Below are positions 52,328 through 64,000 of a DNA stretch of 64,000 nucleotides, piece after piece. Positions within the stretch are counted from its first letter, which is position 1; each line of letters begins with the position of its first letter. The position numbers and the translations under genes are program-made. The notes under the pieces are model-generated. The model was not told the origin of the DNA, made no database searches, and saw nothing but the letters and a program-made list of their open reading frames with translations. Origin of the DNA: Numida meleagris (Eukaryota; Chordata; Aves; Galliformes; Numididae); the NCBI RefSeq assembly GCF_002078875.1, contig NC_034409.1, forward strand, positions 18,792,877-18,856,876, written 5' to 3'.

Positions 52328-55300
52328 CTATGTGTAGTGAGTGCAAAATGGTAAGAAAATGTGGAAAAAACACACTTTCAAAAGTGGTAGAAATGAAGTT
52401 CATCTTACAGAAATTGTTAAAAAAGGCTAGTTACTTAAAAAGTTTAATTTTACATTGTCCCACATTAGACTCAGATGGATTCTGCTATCTAAAAGTAGAT
52501 GTCTAAGTGTCATTTTATAGGCTGTGGGACACTACATCTGGTCTCTAACTGCTGTTCCAAAAACATTCCAAGTCCAGCTGCTGATGTTCACTTCATTAGT
52601 TTTTGATGACTTTGTGATAGTTATTTTGAGCCTGAGACAAATATGATCTAACTAAGTTAAATTCTCAGTAAATGCTGTACTCCTTCTCACCTCTGTATCA
52701 GTGCTGACTGTCATAGTGTCTGTTTTGGGCAGTGTTCATGAATCTGCTTCAAGGTATCACTTAAGCCATAATTTTTTCTTCTACTGCATCATTTGGACAT
52801 TATTACAAGCCTTTGACATGAGAACAGTTTTCTCTCTCTATCACTCATCCCTTCTGCTGCGTTGGGTTTCATCTGGATAGTGTGAGGTAACTAATTACAG
52901 TTTTGGTAGTGATTGGTTTCTGGGGATGGGCCTCACTTATATACCAGTTATATGGAATATAACTTATATGGAATTTAACTCTTTAACTTAAAGACTGTGT
53001 TCACATGCGCAAAGTAGAAGTAGCTATGAAGGATAGGGTATGTGTTTTTATTTTTTGTGACTTTTGTAAGAGACAGTCTGTCTCTTCTTCTCAAATGTTT
53101 CTGATTCATTTTTCATGAATATATTACACCTCTAATTTTGAAAAATAGAGAAATAAAATACTTTTTGACCTTGACAGAACTTAGGGGTAAATTGAGCAAT
53201 TTACTGAAGCGTCTTCAAAAATAATTCACCTTGGGACAGAAAGAAAAAGAAAAGATGCTAGAGATGGCATAGGACAAATAGTAGATGAAAGCCAAGAAAG
53301 AAAAGATCTAGCCTACTGCAACATGCAGGGGCTTTAACTCCAATATAATTTAGAGATATATAGACATAGCAATCAGAAAGCAAATCCTAACAAATCACAA
53401 GGGCATGACATGATTTCTATTAATGCATCAAAGACAGGTGCATGGCCCAATTATCCAAATGTCTGTGAACTTCACAGCATTTCATATTTTCTCTCATAAT
53501 ATCCCTACTAAGGTGAGAATATTTCTGTCCTCATTTTGCAGAGAGAAAACTGGGAGAGAGTTCAAAGCATTGCTTTACAAAGGCCACTTGACCATCTGAA
53601 TTTGTTCCTGAATTTGTTCCAGCACAAAAATGGCTGTGGCTCAGACCCGTGTGCTATGCTCTTTAGCCCTCCCTGAAGAGGGGGCAAGAAAATGTCCAGG
53701 AGACAATACATTTATATAACACTGTTAAGATATAGCTATGTAGCAGGTATCAGTCCTGGCTAATGAGGAGCAATGTGAGTTGGTCCAGACCAACTGCATG
53801 GACTGCTGAACCTGAGACAAGTTGTTTGGAATGTGTTTGGATGCCTCTGGGTGACACTGCTGTGTTTGACACCACCTTGCATATGCAAAGGTAGTCAAGG
53901 ATCTGTGGCTTGTTCCTTAGGCACTGGAGTCATAAATAGCAGAGCTTTCTGTTACACTGTCTGGATCTGTCTTCAATCTAGGTCAATGTGGGTGCAAATT
54001 AGGCCTGCCTAATACAGACTGCAGGTATTGCATTCACTGCAGAGTAAAGTAGCCATTTACAAACTACAGCTAATGAAGAAAGTAGTACATACTGCACAAC
54101 ATTTCTATTAAGATTAGAAATTTTAATAAAACAGACAAGCCTGTGGTGTTAGCCTTCTACTCTACGCACAATATGCAAGACTGATGGGAGCACAGCAAGC
54201 ATAAAAGAGTTTTATTCTATGGGCTACTATTTAGCTCCTTGGCGAGGAGAAAATCTTGATTCTGTTTCCTGCTTCTATGCATTTGATATATGAGGTAAAT
54301 TCAATATAACATGGCAATGGTTTTATATTATATGATGTAGTCATGGCAAGGTGTAGACCAGAGTAGTGTTAATCAATACTCATCATGACTGGTAAATTGT
54401 ATCTCACAATCAGTGGAGGAGAATGCTGCTAAAATATAGCTACTAGTCCCTTTTCACAGGGAAAGTGACAAGAGTGGTAATTTGAAGGTATATGAATGGG
54501 ATGAGGGCAATAGGTTGGCAAATTGCTTGGCATGAAAGCAGGTGCTGGGAGTGCAGGAAAACAGATGTATTGTTGCTAGAGATGGCACAGGACAATTAGG
54601 AGATGAAAGCCAAGAAGGAGTTGTGTCATGAAGGGTGTTTGCAGTGAGAGTAAGATGACAGCATGAGGAACAGCATAATGAGAAACTGATGTCATCTTTC
54701 CTTGTTTTATTGCAGATGTCTCAACAACTTCTTTCTTTTGGTAAGTATATATGTAATTTTAAATGAGACTTTAACTGGCATAAACAGGCATATAGTGGTA
54801 GGACTTCTGCTCTCATCTCCTAATGTTGGGTCAGATAAAAAGGGAAGGATCTGGCCATGATGCTGCTTCCCCAGCTTTGGAATATTCTAGTGGTTTCTTG
54901 GCTCTCACTACCAAGGCTGCTGCCACAGCTTCTGTTTGGCTCTGGGGCCCCATGGCAAGTACAGCCACTTGAATTTCCAGTGTGAGAGAAGATTTGTACT
55001 AGTTCCAAGGACTTGTAGGTGGAATAACCCTATAGCATGCGCGGGCAGATGGATGAGCACCACTCGAGTGATTTGCAGTAAATAAAGCCTGATACCTTGT
55101 AGGGCTGCATGAACTCAAAGGAGGTTTCATTTTCAGATAGGAGGATTTTCCTTGGACCTGTCTACATCCTAGCTTTTCTAAAGGTTCTCTAAACAATTAT
55201 TAATCTTCAAAGGATTTGAAGAGCAATTAAGACAGGCAGTGTTTAAGATGAGTTCTTTTCATAAAAATTCATTCATAGTCATGCTGCTAATCACCACCAA

Positions 55301-58300
55301 CTCCAGCTGAGGAAGAGTGGTGCACTGTGAACTCATTGAGTTTTCTATTCTTTCTTCTTCAGGTTTATTTCTCTTCTTCCCTGGGACAGGAGAGGTATTC
55401 TTGAGCTTTAAAAATTATTTATTTTAAATTAGATTTCAAAACTGTAGAAATCCAGATCATGTTTTACAGCTCCAAGCTAGCAGAGAACAGAATGTTTGAG
55501 ATACAAAACCAAGCAAACCAGTCAGTCAGTCAAGCAAATAGCTCAGGTCCTTCTCTTCTGATAGTAAAATAACCCATAAAACATTATGCCAGATATTTTA
55601 AAGAAATGGTCTGCCCTTACTTCAGGGAACAGTGCAGAGTGAACTGGTGTTTCTGTTTGTACAGGAAAATATTGGTTGCTAGAATAGGAGACTTCAATAA
55701 AGAATTTTGGCAATGTCTTGAGTTATAATCAGCTGTCATTTTAGTATCTACTATCGTAGTGGCATGACAAACTTTCTTAGCATTCTAGACATTTTCAGAG
55801 GACTTTAGAAAGATGTTTAAGTTGAATGAGAGGTACTACAGCAAATGGGGGCAGGATTTTGAAAACCAGGTATTAAGGGATGTGCATGGTGACTAAATTG
55901 CTCCTATCTATCTCCAATCTGCAAGTAATTGGGTAAATAAAATTTAAACCATTTTCTTCCTGGCTGGTTAGAACTGAAGCCTTTCTTTTGGTTCCTGATC
56001 CAGCAAAACACTAATGGTTCTTTCTACCAATTATTCAAAACTGCTAAATAACAAATGTAAGTCTGAAATGTAACAAAGCACTGGGACTTGTCATTGGACA
56101 GCATTTATGTAAAGAGTAAAGGAGGTTGTTGTTTAAGAAGGCTATACAAATAAGACTTTCCCTTACCACTGCATTCAAAACTAGTTACTGTACCCCTGTT
56201 AAAATGTGAGATCAATCATCCTGAATTGATGACTTATAGAATGGTCTTGATTGGTGTGCATTGTCCCAGGTAGCATACTTTGACTGTTTCTTTATACATT
56301 CTTTCTTAAGTAGGTAATTGTCAAAAGTAATTACAGCTCACAATTTGCAAATGCCTCAGTGCGAAGAAGCATTAAATTTCCTTCTAGAATGTTACCTTGG
56401 TTTTCAAAGCTTACAAGCAAATTGAACTTCAATATCTTCTTTTATTTCTCTGTATTTTAAAAATTGTCTAAGCACAGAAATAATAATGTAGAACTTAAAA
56501 AAAATACTGTGATAATAGCAAAGCAAGTAGCTGTACAGTAAATCTGGTAGGGAACAGCAAATAGATGAAGCAGTAAGTTAAACATCAATAGCCAGCATTT
56601 CATTTCTGATTCTTGGGTATTAGTCTACCACCACTGAAGTAAGGGCTCATTTTGCAGTGGTATTTGTTCAAGAGAGCCCTAAGGTGTCTTTGAGTGAAAG
56701 CAAAATGCAATACTAATAACAGATGTTGACTTGGTCATACAAACAGTATATTTGTGTGAGCACTGCTTTTATTCCAAAGGAATTCTGCTTCTCACTTGGG
56801 TCCAGAGCTATACAACCATCACTGCACAGCTTGGGCACTCCTAGCTACTCAGGTTGGCTACATGGGAGCTCTGCTCTGAGTGCCTCAATGAACTGCCAGT
56901 GTATCCTGGTTGCTCTGCTGCACTCAGGTCTTGCTGCTGCAGGCCAGTACGGCTCCTCTTAGTTCTTGGTTGTGTGCCACAGAATGGACAAGAAGGAGAG
57001 ATTTGTTGTGCTGCCAATGTTATTTGATGGTTTTATAGTCAATTCAGTCTCAGCTTATAGTGAACAATGGTGAAGGACATCTTCATGTCTCACTGGATGT
57101 ATGTTGATATACTCCTCTATAATTATGCAGTGGTCACTCATTAGCTCTTCTCCCTTGCTTTACAATTTGACTAATCAGAGATTTTTAGAAATAGATCATC
57201 TTCATAACCGCCATGCATTAGAGAATAGCTGCCTTCCTTATTTCACCTTTGAATGAATCATGGAGATATTCATGGACACTTACAAAGTTGTATTTCCAAA
57301 TACCAGGCAGCTATTTAAAACCTGTGATCAGCTGTCATTGTGTCCTGATGGAGGTTGGATAGCTCTGAAATGTTGACAAATGCACTATTTGAAAATAAAA
57401 GCAAGTTATAACACACCAGACTGCAAGCATCTGTACTGTGAAGGCTGGAGTAGAATTGCATACTGACAGTTCTCAGGCATTTTTATTCAAATGTCTCATT
57501 TAGGATAATTTAAGACCTCCATGAGCAATGTTAACATAATAAATAAATAAATACAGACAGGCTACAAGCATGCAGTATTCATGGGAGTATTACAGATGCC
57601 CACGTAGCATGCTTTATGGAGTCCCAGCTTGTCATAGCCTTGGCGCAACAGGCTGTGTGCATTTGTGAAGGGATATCAAAGCCACACACTGACTCCTGAT
57701 GGTGTACAGATGTTACATCCCTAAACACAAGCATGCACCTGCGTTCTCACATGCAAATGTGTGCATTCCTATGACTCTGATTCTGTTTGTGAAGACAACA
57801 CATTGCAAGGAGAATAAACAACGTGGGAAACTACCTGGAGTGCTGAGGTGTCAGAGAAGAGGTAAAGCAGAAGACACAGACATTGTGTGATGCCTTCTAC
57901 CCTGTCTCCTGCTCCAGAAACCCCCCTTTGGTACAGCTTTCTGTGTCCAGTTCCCTTCCAGTGAGATCACATTTAGCTTTGCAGCAGCTAAGAGAGCTCT
58001 GGAGTCTCTAATCTCTCCCTCCTTCACAGCATAGCTCAAATTCCTGAATGATTTTCAGCTGGTGATCTGAAGATGATACCTGTTCTCTTTGACAGAGACT
58101 GTTGGAGGATCCGACAGACCATTAAGCTGATTGGCAGTCTCACTAATCCTGATGTTAGAACACTTGAAGGTCTTCATCTCGCCTTAACAGCATTCCTTCA
58201 TCCCAGCAGCATCACAGAAATGTCTGAGGAAAGGCACTGGAACAAGATAAATATCTGGTGATAAATTTTAAGATACTCTACCAGTCAGCCAGAGGCATCT

Positions 58301-59328
58301 AGAGGTGAACATACTGTCTTTGTAATAACCTTTTATGGATTATTGTTCCATAAATTTGTCTAAATAATTTTGATCCCACGACAGCATTTAGGAACCATTG
58401 TAACCTGAGACAAAGCAAAAACAACAACAAAAAAAAAACCATCCACAAAACAACTTGAGCAACCAAGGTGGTTTAATTCTGCACTGGCTGGAGGCATAGC
58501 TTCTTGTATTTGTTTTAGGCTGATTTGGCTAACACTGTGCTCTACAATCATGGATCTCCATCATTACAGCCTTTCTACCTGAGAGCATGACCAGCATTCT
58601 TTGTTCCTAGTGATGTAGTTTTGTGTACATCTCTGTTAATAAATGTTTTCTGATAAAGGACACTTTCTACAGCGTCTGACAGTGGTACTACAACTGCTTT
58701 GAAGGTTCCTAAGCCAAGGTTGTGGTCAGTACTGTACATGTACTTACACTGTATACATAAATACATATTTGGTACAGAGGCCCTTTGGGAGGGATACTTT
58801 TCAAGGACAGGCAAACCCAAAGAGGTTCTGAAGCTAAGAGGACTTTATATTTCTGTATAAATATTTATTTGTATTTACATGTAAAAGTGAGACTGAAATC
58901 TTTGGAAAGGCAAAAAAAAAAGTAGAAAAGAAGAAAGAATTATTAATATTTATGTCTTACAGGTGGAGAAACAAAGCACTGATGAGTCCATGAATTTCCC
59001 GGAATCACCCAGGAAATGTTTGTGCTTCTGTTGATCTGTGTCTCTTGACAGGATGAATGCTTGTTGGAGTGTTTTCAGCCTGGCCAGCTCCTGTATAGGT
59101 GTGTCAGGACACCTGAGGACATAGAGAGTGGGCAGTCACCACAAGGAGCTGCTGTCCTTGTCTGGCCCAGCAGGGCTCACCTGCCAGCACACAACATGAG
59201 GGAGATATCTTTCAGGTCTATGCAAGGCTAGAGACAAAGACTGAAGCCTGACAAAATCAAGAGAGAGCGAGCAGATGAGTACATCAACAGAAGATGCTTT
59301 AAGAGGGTCATGACACATGCCTTTTTTT
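52328..59328. other. Intergenic sequence with scattered exon-like signals
   Basis: No recognised gene. Notable items are a 40-bp phrase shared by 53257-53300 and 54574-54617, a 16-bp tandem duplication at 52948-52979, a perfect 8-bp-arm hairpin at 53778-53795, small exon-like segments at 54716-54740 and 55363-55394, and an open frame at 58073-58258. Confidence 0.4.
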
Positions 59329-59530
59329 CATAGAATTGTAGAACCACTAGGGTTGGAAAAAACTTCTAAAACCATCAGGTTCCACCAACAGCCCATCACC
59401 ACCATGCCCACGGTACCACGTCCCTAAGTGCCACATCTACTCTGTTCTTGAACACTGCCAGGGTCGGTGATGCCACCGCTTCCCTGGGCAGCCTGTTCCT
59501 AGGCCTTCTCCCATTTTAAGCCAAATTTCT
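59329..59530 (-). mobile_element. CR1 LINE 3' fragment
   Basis: TCATAGAATTGTAGAACCAC, GGGTTGGAAAAAACTTCTAA, CACCATGCCCACGGTACC and CCTGGGCAGCCTGTTCC are the antisense CR1 3' end. Confidence 0.9.
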
Positions 59531-61073
59531 GTTCCCACGATGTTGAACAGTTACCATATTTCCTTTCTCTGAGGAGTTTTTAAATACACTATACCACAAA
59601 AGTGATTAAAAGAGGCCTGTGCCTTTTGCGCTTAAGGAAAATCCTTCTGGATGCTGGGGATTTAAATGCCAAGAACAGACTTGAACATGTCATGTCCTAT
59701 GGGTGTCCCAGTTGAATACCAGCTTTTAGCTTAACCAAACCCACAATCATCTTTATATTCCTCTCTCCTTTATTTTTTTTGGAGCTGAAAGTAATAATTT
59801 AACACAATCTGTGGCCAGATAAGCTACAGCCATAGGATGCCACGCAGCACCAGTGTGAAGAGAACATCAGCCAATTCACAACTGCAAAGGACAGGCCTTC
59901 AAGATTTGTATTTCTTTAAGTTTTCTTCCTTACCATTATAATATCCATTTAATTGGTAATGTACACAATTTATGCCTTTCTGAAATAAAATACATGAAAG
60001 CAGAAAAGTAAGAGCTGTAACTGAGCTTATTAACCCATCTGATTCTACGGATGAGTTAAAAACTCCAACATTTTACATTGTTGGTTCTAATCTTTGATTA
60101 TTATTATTTTGTTGTTGTTGTTAAGCTGGAATGTGTCTGTATGATGCATTTGTCTAGAATTTTATCCTCTCTATTTTGGCTTCTTATTATGTGTTCTCAC
60201 TGGTCGAAAACCTAAAATCAGACTGAAACTTGCTGGGACAGGGAGCACATCTTCCTTTTGGTGTGCAGCATGGTGACACCTATGAGACATACATTACAAA
60301 GTATAATCATCATAACAGTTGAAATGCCAGAAAAGAGTCAACCAGATTTATTTTCCAGACATTTCCCTCTTCTCCCTGTTTTTGCCTTTTGAACTGTTTG
60401 AGACAACCCCTGACATGATGCATAAATAATATTCTCACTTGATAAGGAAAACAATTTCTTGATTTATGAGAAAGTTGTCCAGTAATTTGTAGGAAAATTT
60501 TTAGTGAAGTCCTCACCATAGTACTTTTTCTTGGGACTGTGAACATAGAAGCTGTTTGATTTATCTACAGTAATCAGGGCTGTGTGACTGCAGCCATTTC
60601 AGTCAATGCAGCTATACAAGAAAAATGCAACATTTGTTGTTCTCAGTTCCAGTGTGAAAATAGAAAGATTTTCAATCAACTTGTAAATTGATTTATATAA
60701 AGTGGGACTTGCTCCCATTTGTAAGAACTCATCAATCTGTCCCAGTGCCTAAAATTAATATACATCCAATCTAATACATTTATTTCTTAAAGAAGCATAA
60801 GAAATTGTAATTGTGGTGATTTTAACTGAATCAGTTCAAAAAGTTTTGGTTACCTCTGCGCTTAGCTGGCGTTTGGACACGGAGCTAATCTAGATGATCT
60901 TTATGGGAACTTTGTTTCATCTTTTGTCTTTCTATCGAGAGAGTAGGAATTAGTGGTTGCATTGGGATATGCAACTCAACAAAAATAAAACAGCATTAAT
61001 CAGTGGGCTATCTTCACTTGCATAACCGTAAATATGTTTCCTGTAATAGTAACGCAAAACTAGCTTGTTGCTC
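59531..61073. other. Intergenic sequence, possible 3' UTR of the minus-strand exons
   Basis: No coding frame supported. On the minus strand AATAAA (60784-60779) lies about 290 bases past the stop codon of the exon pair at 61074-61689, which would make part of this stretch a 3' UTR. Confidence 0.35.
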
Positions 61074-61689
61074 TCACATCAACAGGTTGTAGACCCAGGC
61101 GTTTCCCCGATGTGACAGCCTTCCTGGTGACTTTCTGTAACTCCTCATCTCCTCATCAGAGTTTTCTTCAGGAAACCTGCATAACAAGGCAAAAAGAAGA
61201 AAGCATTAGCACCTAGCCATAAGCAAACTTGCAAGTATCTGGGTCCCTGATTCATGTATGGCAGACCAGTACTTTATTAGATGGTGATTGTCCATGTCAC
61301 CATGTGTGCTGTAGCTGTACAGCTGAGTACTAACTCAGGCACCTCATGACATTACACAGATACTCTCTGGTGTACTAGAGGGTGGTATCAGATCTTTTGA
61401 TTTCAGGATGTCTGATCCCAGTGTTTAGTTACAGCAGGATTTTTTTATGGGTATTTGTGGAAGAAAAGTTTCCATGGGAAATGAGAAAAAACAGAGATCT
61501 ACCCTGAAATGTTACCTCCCATTTGACACATTTCAGATCCTAATTTCCAGAATATTACCTTTTGAAAGCCACGCAGCTGAAGGAGGACAGGGCTAAAGCA
61601 GTTGCAGAAAGGTATGCAAAAATGGAGAAGATTCCGCAGCCAGTCAGCAGCCCTTCATGGCCACTTTCTTCTGAAGATGATTCAGTACC
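61074..61689 (-). CDS. Two candidate C-terminal exons of an unrecognised single-pass membrane protein
   Basis: Minus strand. The exon at 61559-61689 (131 bp) follows a CTCTAGAGTAG acceptor and ends AAAAG|GTAATA. It reads GTESSSEESGHEG, then a hydrophobic stretch LLTGCGIFSIFAYLSATALA plus LSSFSCVAF, then KR. The exon at 61074-61176 (103 bp) follows TTGTTATGCAG and reads FPEENSDEEMRSYRKSPGRL, SHRGNAWVYNLLM, stop. The phases match (AG|G gives Arg). The order acidic outer segment, membrane helix, basic stop-transfer and charged tail is coherent. A minus-strand AATAAA lies about 290 bp past the stop. I do not recognise the protein and found no upstream exons. In human synteny the next minus-strand gene on this side is IL17REL, but nothing seen proves that link. 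The larger exon is also open on the plus strand (see findings). Confidence 0.4.
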
Positions 61690-64000
61690 CTACTCTAGAG
61701 AAAGGTAAACATGTTTTAGATGACAGAGACAATAGGAAGACCAAATAAAATTCTTAGTGGGTTTTCTTCTGTTGACTTCGGTGGTGTCTTGTGAAAATGC
61801 CCTGATCCTTGGGCCAAAGGGGTCTTCTATGTATATTTGAATATGTATTTGAAGTCACTATTATATGCACAGAAAATGTAGAAAATAGCAGCAAGGTTAG
61901 CAACCGAGACCATTTATGCATTATCATCATAAAGGGTCTTGCACACTGGTGAGACTTTGATCTTCCTTGTTGTAAACAAAATAAATGACGGAGGTTCAGA
62001 ATATTTCAGTCTAAACACTTCAGAGATGGTCTCAGGTTGAGCTCAGGCTTGGATTTAGCTACTGTGTTTGAAAGTGGTATTACATCCAGCTGTGCTTTCC
62101 CATCTCCTTCCTTGCCTAAAGGTGAAGCACCAGGGTGCAGGTTGTGACAGTTATCCATTGCCTGGCTACAGGAGCAGTGATTTTTGGGGGAAGGAAGGAG
62201 TGGAAATCTTCTTGTGATAAACAGCCTAACTCAACTCAGGACATTCGAACGCTTATTTCAGAGTCCTAAAATTAGATATTTAAGCTTTTAAAAAGGTATA
62301 TGGAAAAAGTGTAATGATCTGTAATGTATGAGAGTACAGATCTGGCCTTTTCTATAGAATCACCGAAGTTAAAAATTCTGCATATTTAGTAACCACTACC
62401 GTTATTGTTTTGAGTGAATAGTTTAGATTTGTTCCACTCACTGCTTCTGATTCCCAAAAATGGATGTATCCTTGGTAGTGTGTGGTAGAGTTTAGATTGT
62501 GTGCAGCTGGAAAGTAGACCCTATGCTTCCAAAGTACAGGTGGGATGAAGAATTTTCATATATTTCATACAAGAGTTGACCAGATAGAAATAAAAAATCA
62601 TCTGGAATAAAGTGTCGTTGTTTTCCTCAAGAATCTGTTAGAGCTAACATTTTTTTCCTAAACACTAAAATTTCATGCATTTTAAACTTTGATTTGTAAA
62701 ATACCATTTGTTAGAAATGAACATGACTTCCTAGCTATCATTTCCTCCCACCTGAAGCCAATTCTGGGCAGAGCTCCTCTTTTGTGCATGGAGCCAATCC
62801 AGTGCCAGGCTGTGCTGGTGGGTTTGGCACGGTGGGCTGTGCATCCCATGGGCACTGCTCATCTGCCTAGTTTTCTGACTTAACATCGAGAAGACAAAAT
62901 TGTCATGGTGAGTTGTATTCCATAAAGCCACTGATGAAAGGCTTACCCAGTCCTCGTTGAGGAAGGCATGCAACTGCATGTTGAGACTGATATTTAACTG
63001 GATGAGATTTAAACACTAGCTGAATGCTAAATGGATGCTTTCCTCAGGTGGCCCTAAAGTGGAAGTAATAGTATGGCTTCATACACATTAGTTCTATCAT
63101 GTCTAAAATGTGGCATATCTTGAAAAGTGGTGAATTATGTCAAATAAATTAGAAAAAAAAATCCTTCCCATAATTAGAGACAGAATGCAAAAAAATCCAT
63201 CTCACAAACAAAACAAATGCTGAGTAAAACAATTTTGTCAGGTTTAACATTGTATTATCTATTATTTTACATATAACCTGTAAAATCAAGACCACTGCAC
63301 ATATTTAAAAACAATAGAAGAAAACACAAAAATATTGGTGAATAAATTGCATAGATGCAGTGATACCAAATCACACAGATTCCCTTGTGATAGTTTGCCT
63401 GTCTGGATTTCATCCCTATCTGTTTTTGTTTTTACAGGTATCCTTGTATTTCAGATCCAGCCTGGCAAAAGACAGACCTCAGTGTCGCTGCAGACACAGA
63501 GAAGGGTTGTCTTGTTTAGCAAGATTTAGATAATATATTTCATTCCAGTTTAATCCTTTTGAATCTTACGCTTGATTTACTGTTTTACATTCTTTTCAAC
63601 ATTTACATAAACCTTTGTTTTATTTATCCTTATTACACAAACTTTCCCTTGATGAAAACAAATTTTTCTATGTGCAAGCTGCCAGGCACAAAATTGTAGC
63701 TCTTCTGAAATTAATTTTTATTCAAAATTTAAGTGAAAAATGTTATTGCTGAAACTCTTGGATGGTGATCTTGTCTTGCAAGGAACTGAGATCATTTAAC
63801 TCCTGACAGAGAATGCAGCCTCGTGCTGCCTGCAAAGCAGTTTGATGCTCTTCTGCTATTAATGTTTACTATTAAAAATATAAATTCTATCACTTCTTAC
63901 AGTGTGAAGCCACAACGAAGCAGGCCAGACTCATTTATACTTTCTCACACAGCTGTTTTGAACTTTTGGCTTGCTATGCTGAAATAAAAATCCATGGTTT
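61690..64000. other. Right end of window, no recognised gene
   Basis: If the exons at 61074-61689 are real, their upstream exons should lie here or beyond 64000. I could not identify any. A plus-strand frame at 63431-63529 follows a strong pyrimidine-rich acceptor (TGTTTTTGTTTTTACAG) but has no recognised homology. Confidence 0.35.

Noticed and set aside
53778..53795. Perfect 8-bp-arm palindrome AGTTGGTCCAGACCAACT as an RNA hairpin gene
   Set aside because: The arms are too short for a microRNA precursor, and such palindromes are expected by chance in 64 kb.
61559..61689. Assignment of the membrane-spanning exon to MLC1
   Set aside because: Only a CVxFK-like similarity was seen. MLC1 is strongly conserved in vertebrates and its last helix should match far better.
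25726..64000. PIM3, the next gene after CRELD2 in human
   Set aside because: No kinase motifs and no GC-rich gene body were seen in the rest of the window.

Overview
This is vertebrate nuclear DNA, almost certainly from a galliform bird and most likely chicken. The evidence is intron-split genes with GT-AG junctions, abundant CR1 LINE fragments (the dominant bird retroposon), several short mariner-type elements resembling the galliform Galluhop family, and one GC-rich CpG island in an AT-rich background. The gene pair present (ALG12 and CRELD2, head to head) matches the human 22q13.33 order. All exons were assembled by hand from reading frames, splice sites and remembered family features; no alignment was run. 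Layout: (1) Bases 1-2945 hold no exon I can assign. (2) Bases 2946-8420, minus strand: eight coding exons of ALG12, the dolichyl-P-Man alpha-1,6-mannosyltransferase of the ER. They give 413 codons plus two bases from the start Met; about 75 C-terminal residues are missing and the last exon probably lies left of base 1. (3) Bases 8421-13130: 5' intron of ALG12 with a mariner copy and a CR1. (4) Bases about 13040-14990: shared CpG-island promoter, carrying a perfect ER stress response element (ERSE) and a perfect ERSE-II that share a single NF-Y box, more CCAAT boxes, YY1, E-box and CRE-like sites, and two CTCF-like motifs. (5) Bases 14522-25209, plus strand: ten exons giving a complete 362-residue CRELD2, with signal peptide, CXXC, WE domain, EGF and calcium-binding EGF modules and a C-terminal HEDL ER-retrieval signal. 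Its last intron is a GC-AG intron. The poly(A) signal is at 25704. (6) Bases 25.7-61 kb: gene-poor sequence with CR1 fragments in both orientations, three more mariner copies (one split by a solo LTR, one by a CR1), small tandem repeats and poly-A tracts. (7) Bases 61074-61689, minus strand: two linked exon-like frames that would make the C-terminal end of an unrecognised single-pass membrane protein. The two firm genes share a theme: ALG12 completes a step of the N-glycan precursor in the ER lumen and CRELD2 is an ER-resident, stress-induced folding factor. A shared UPR-responsive promoter between them fits co-regulation. I see no prokaryotic-type system, CRISPR array or intact virus. The only retroviral trace is a solo LTR.
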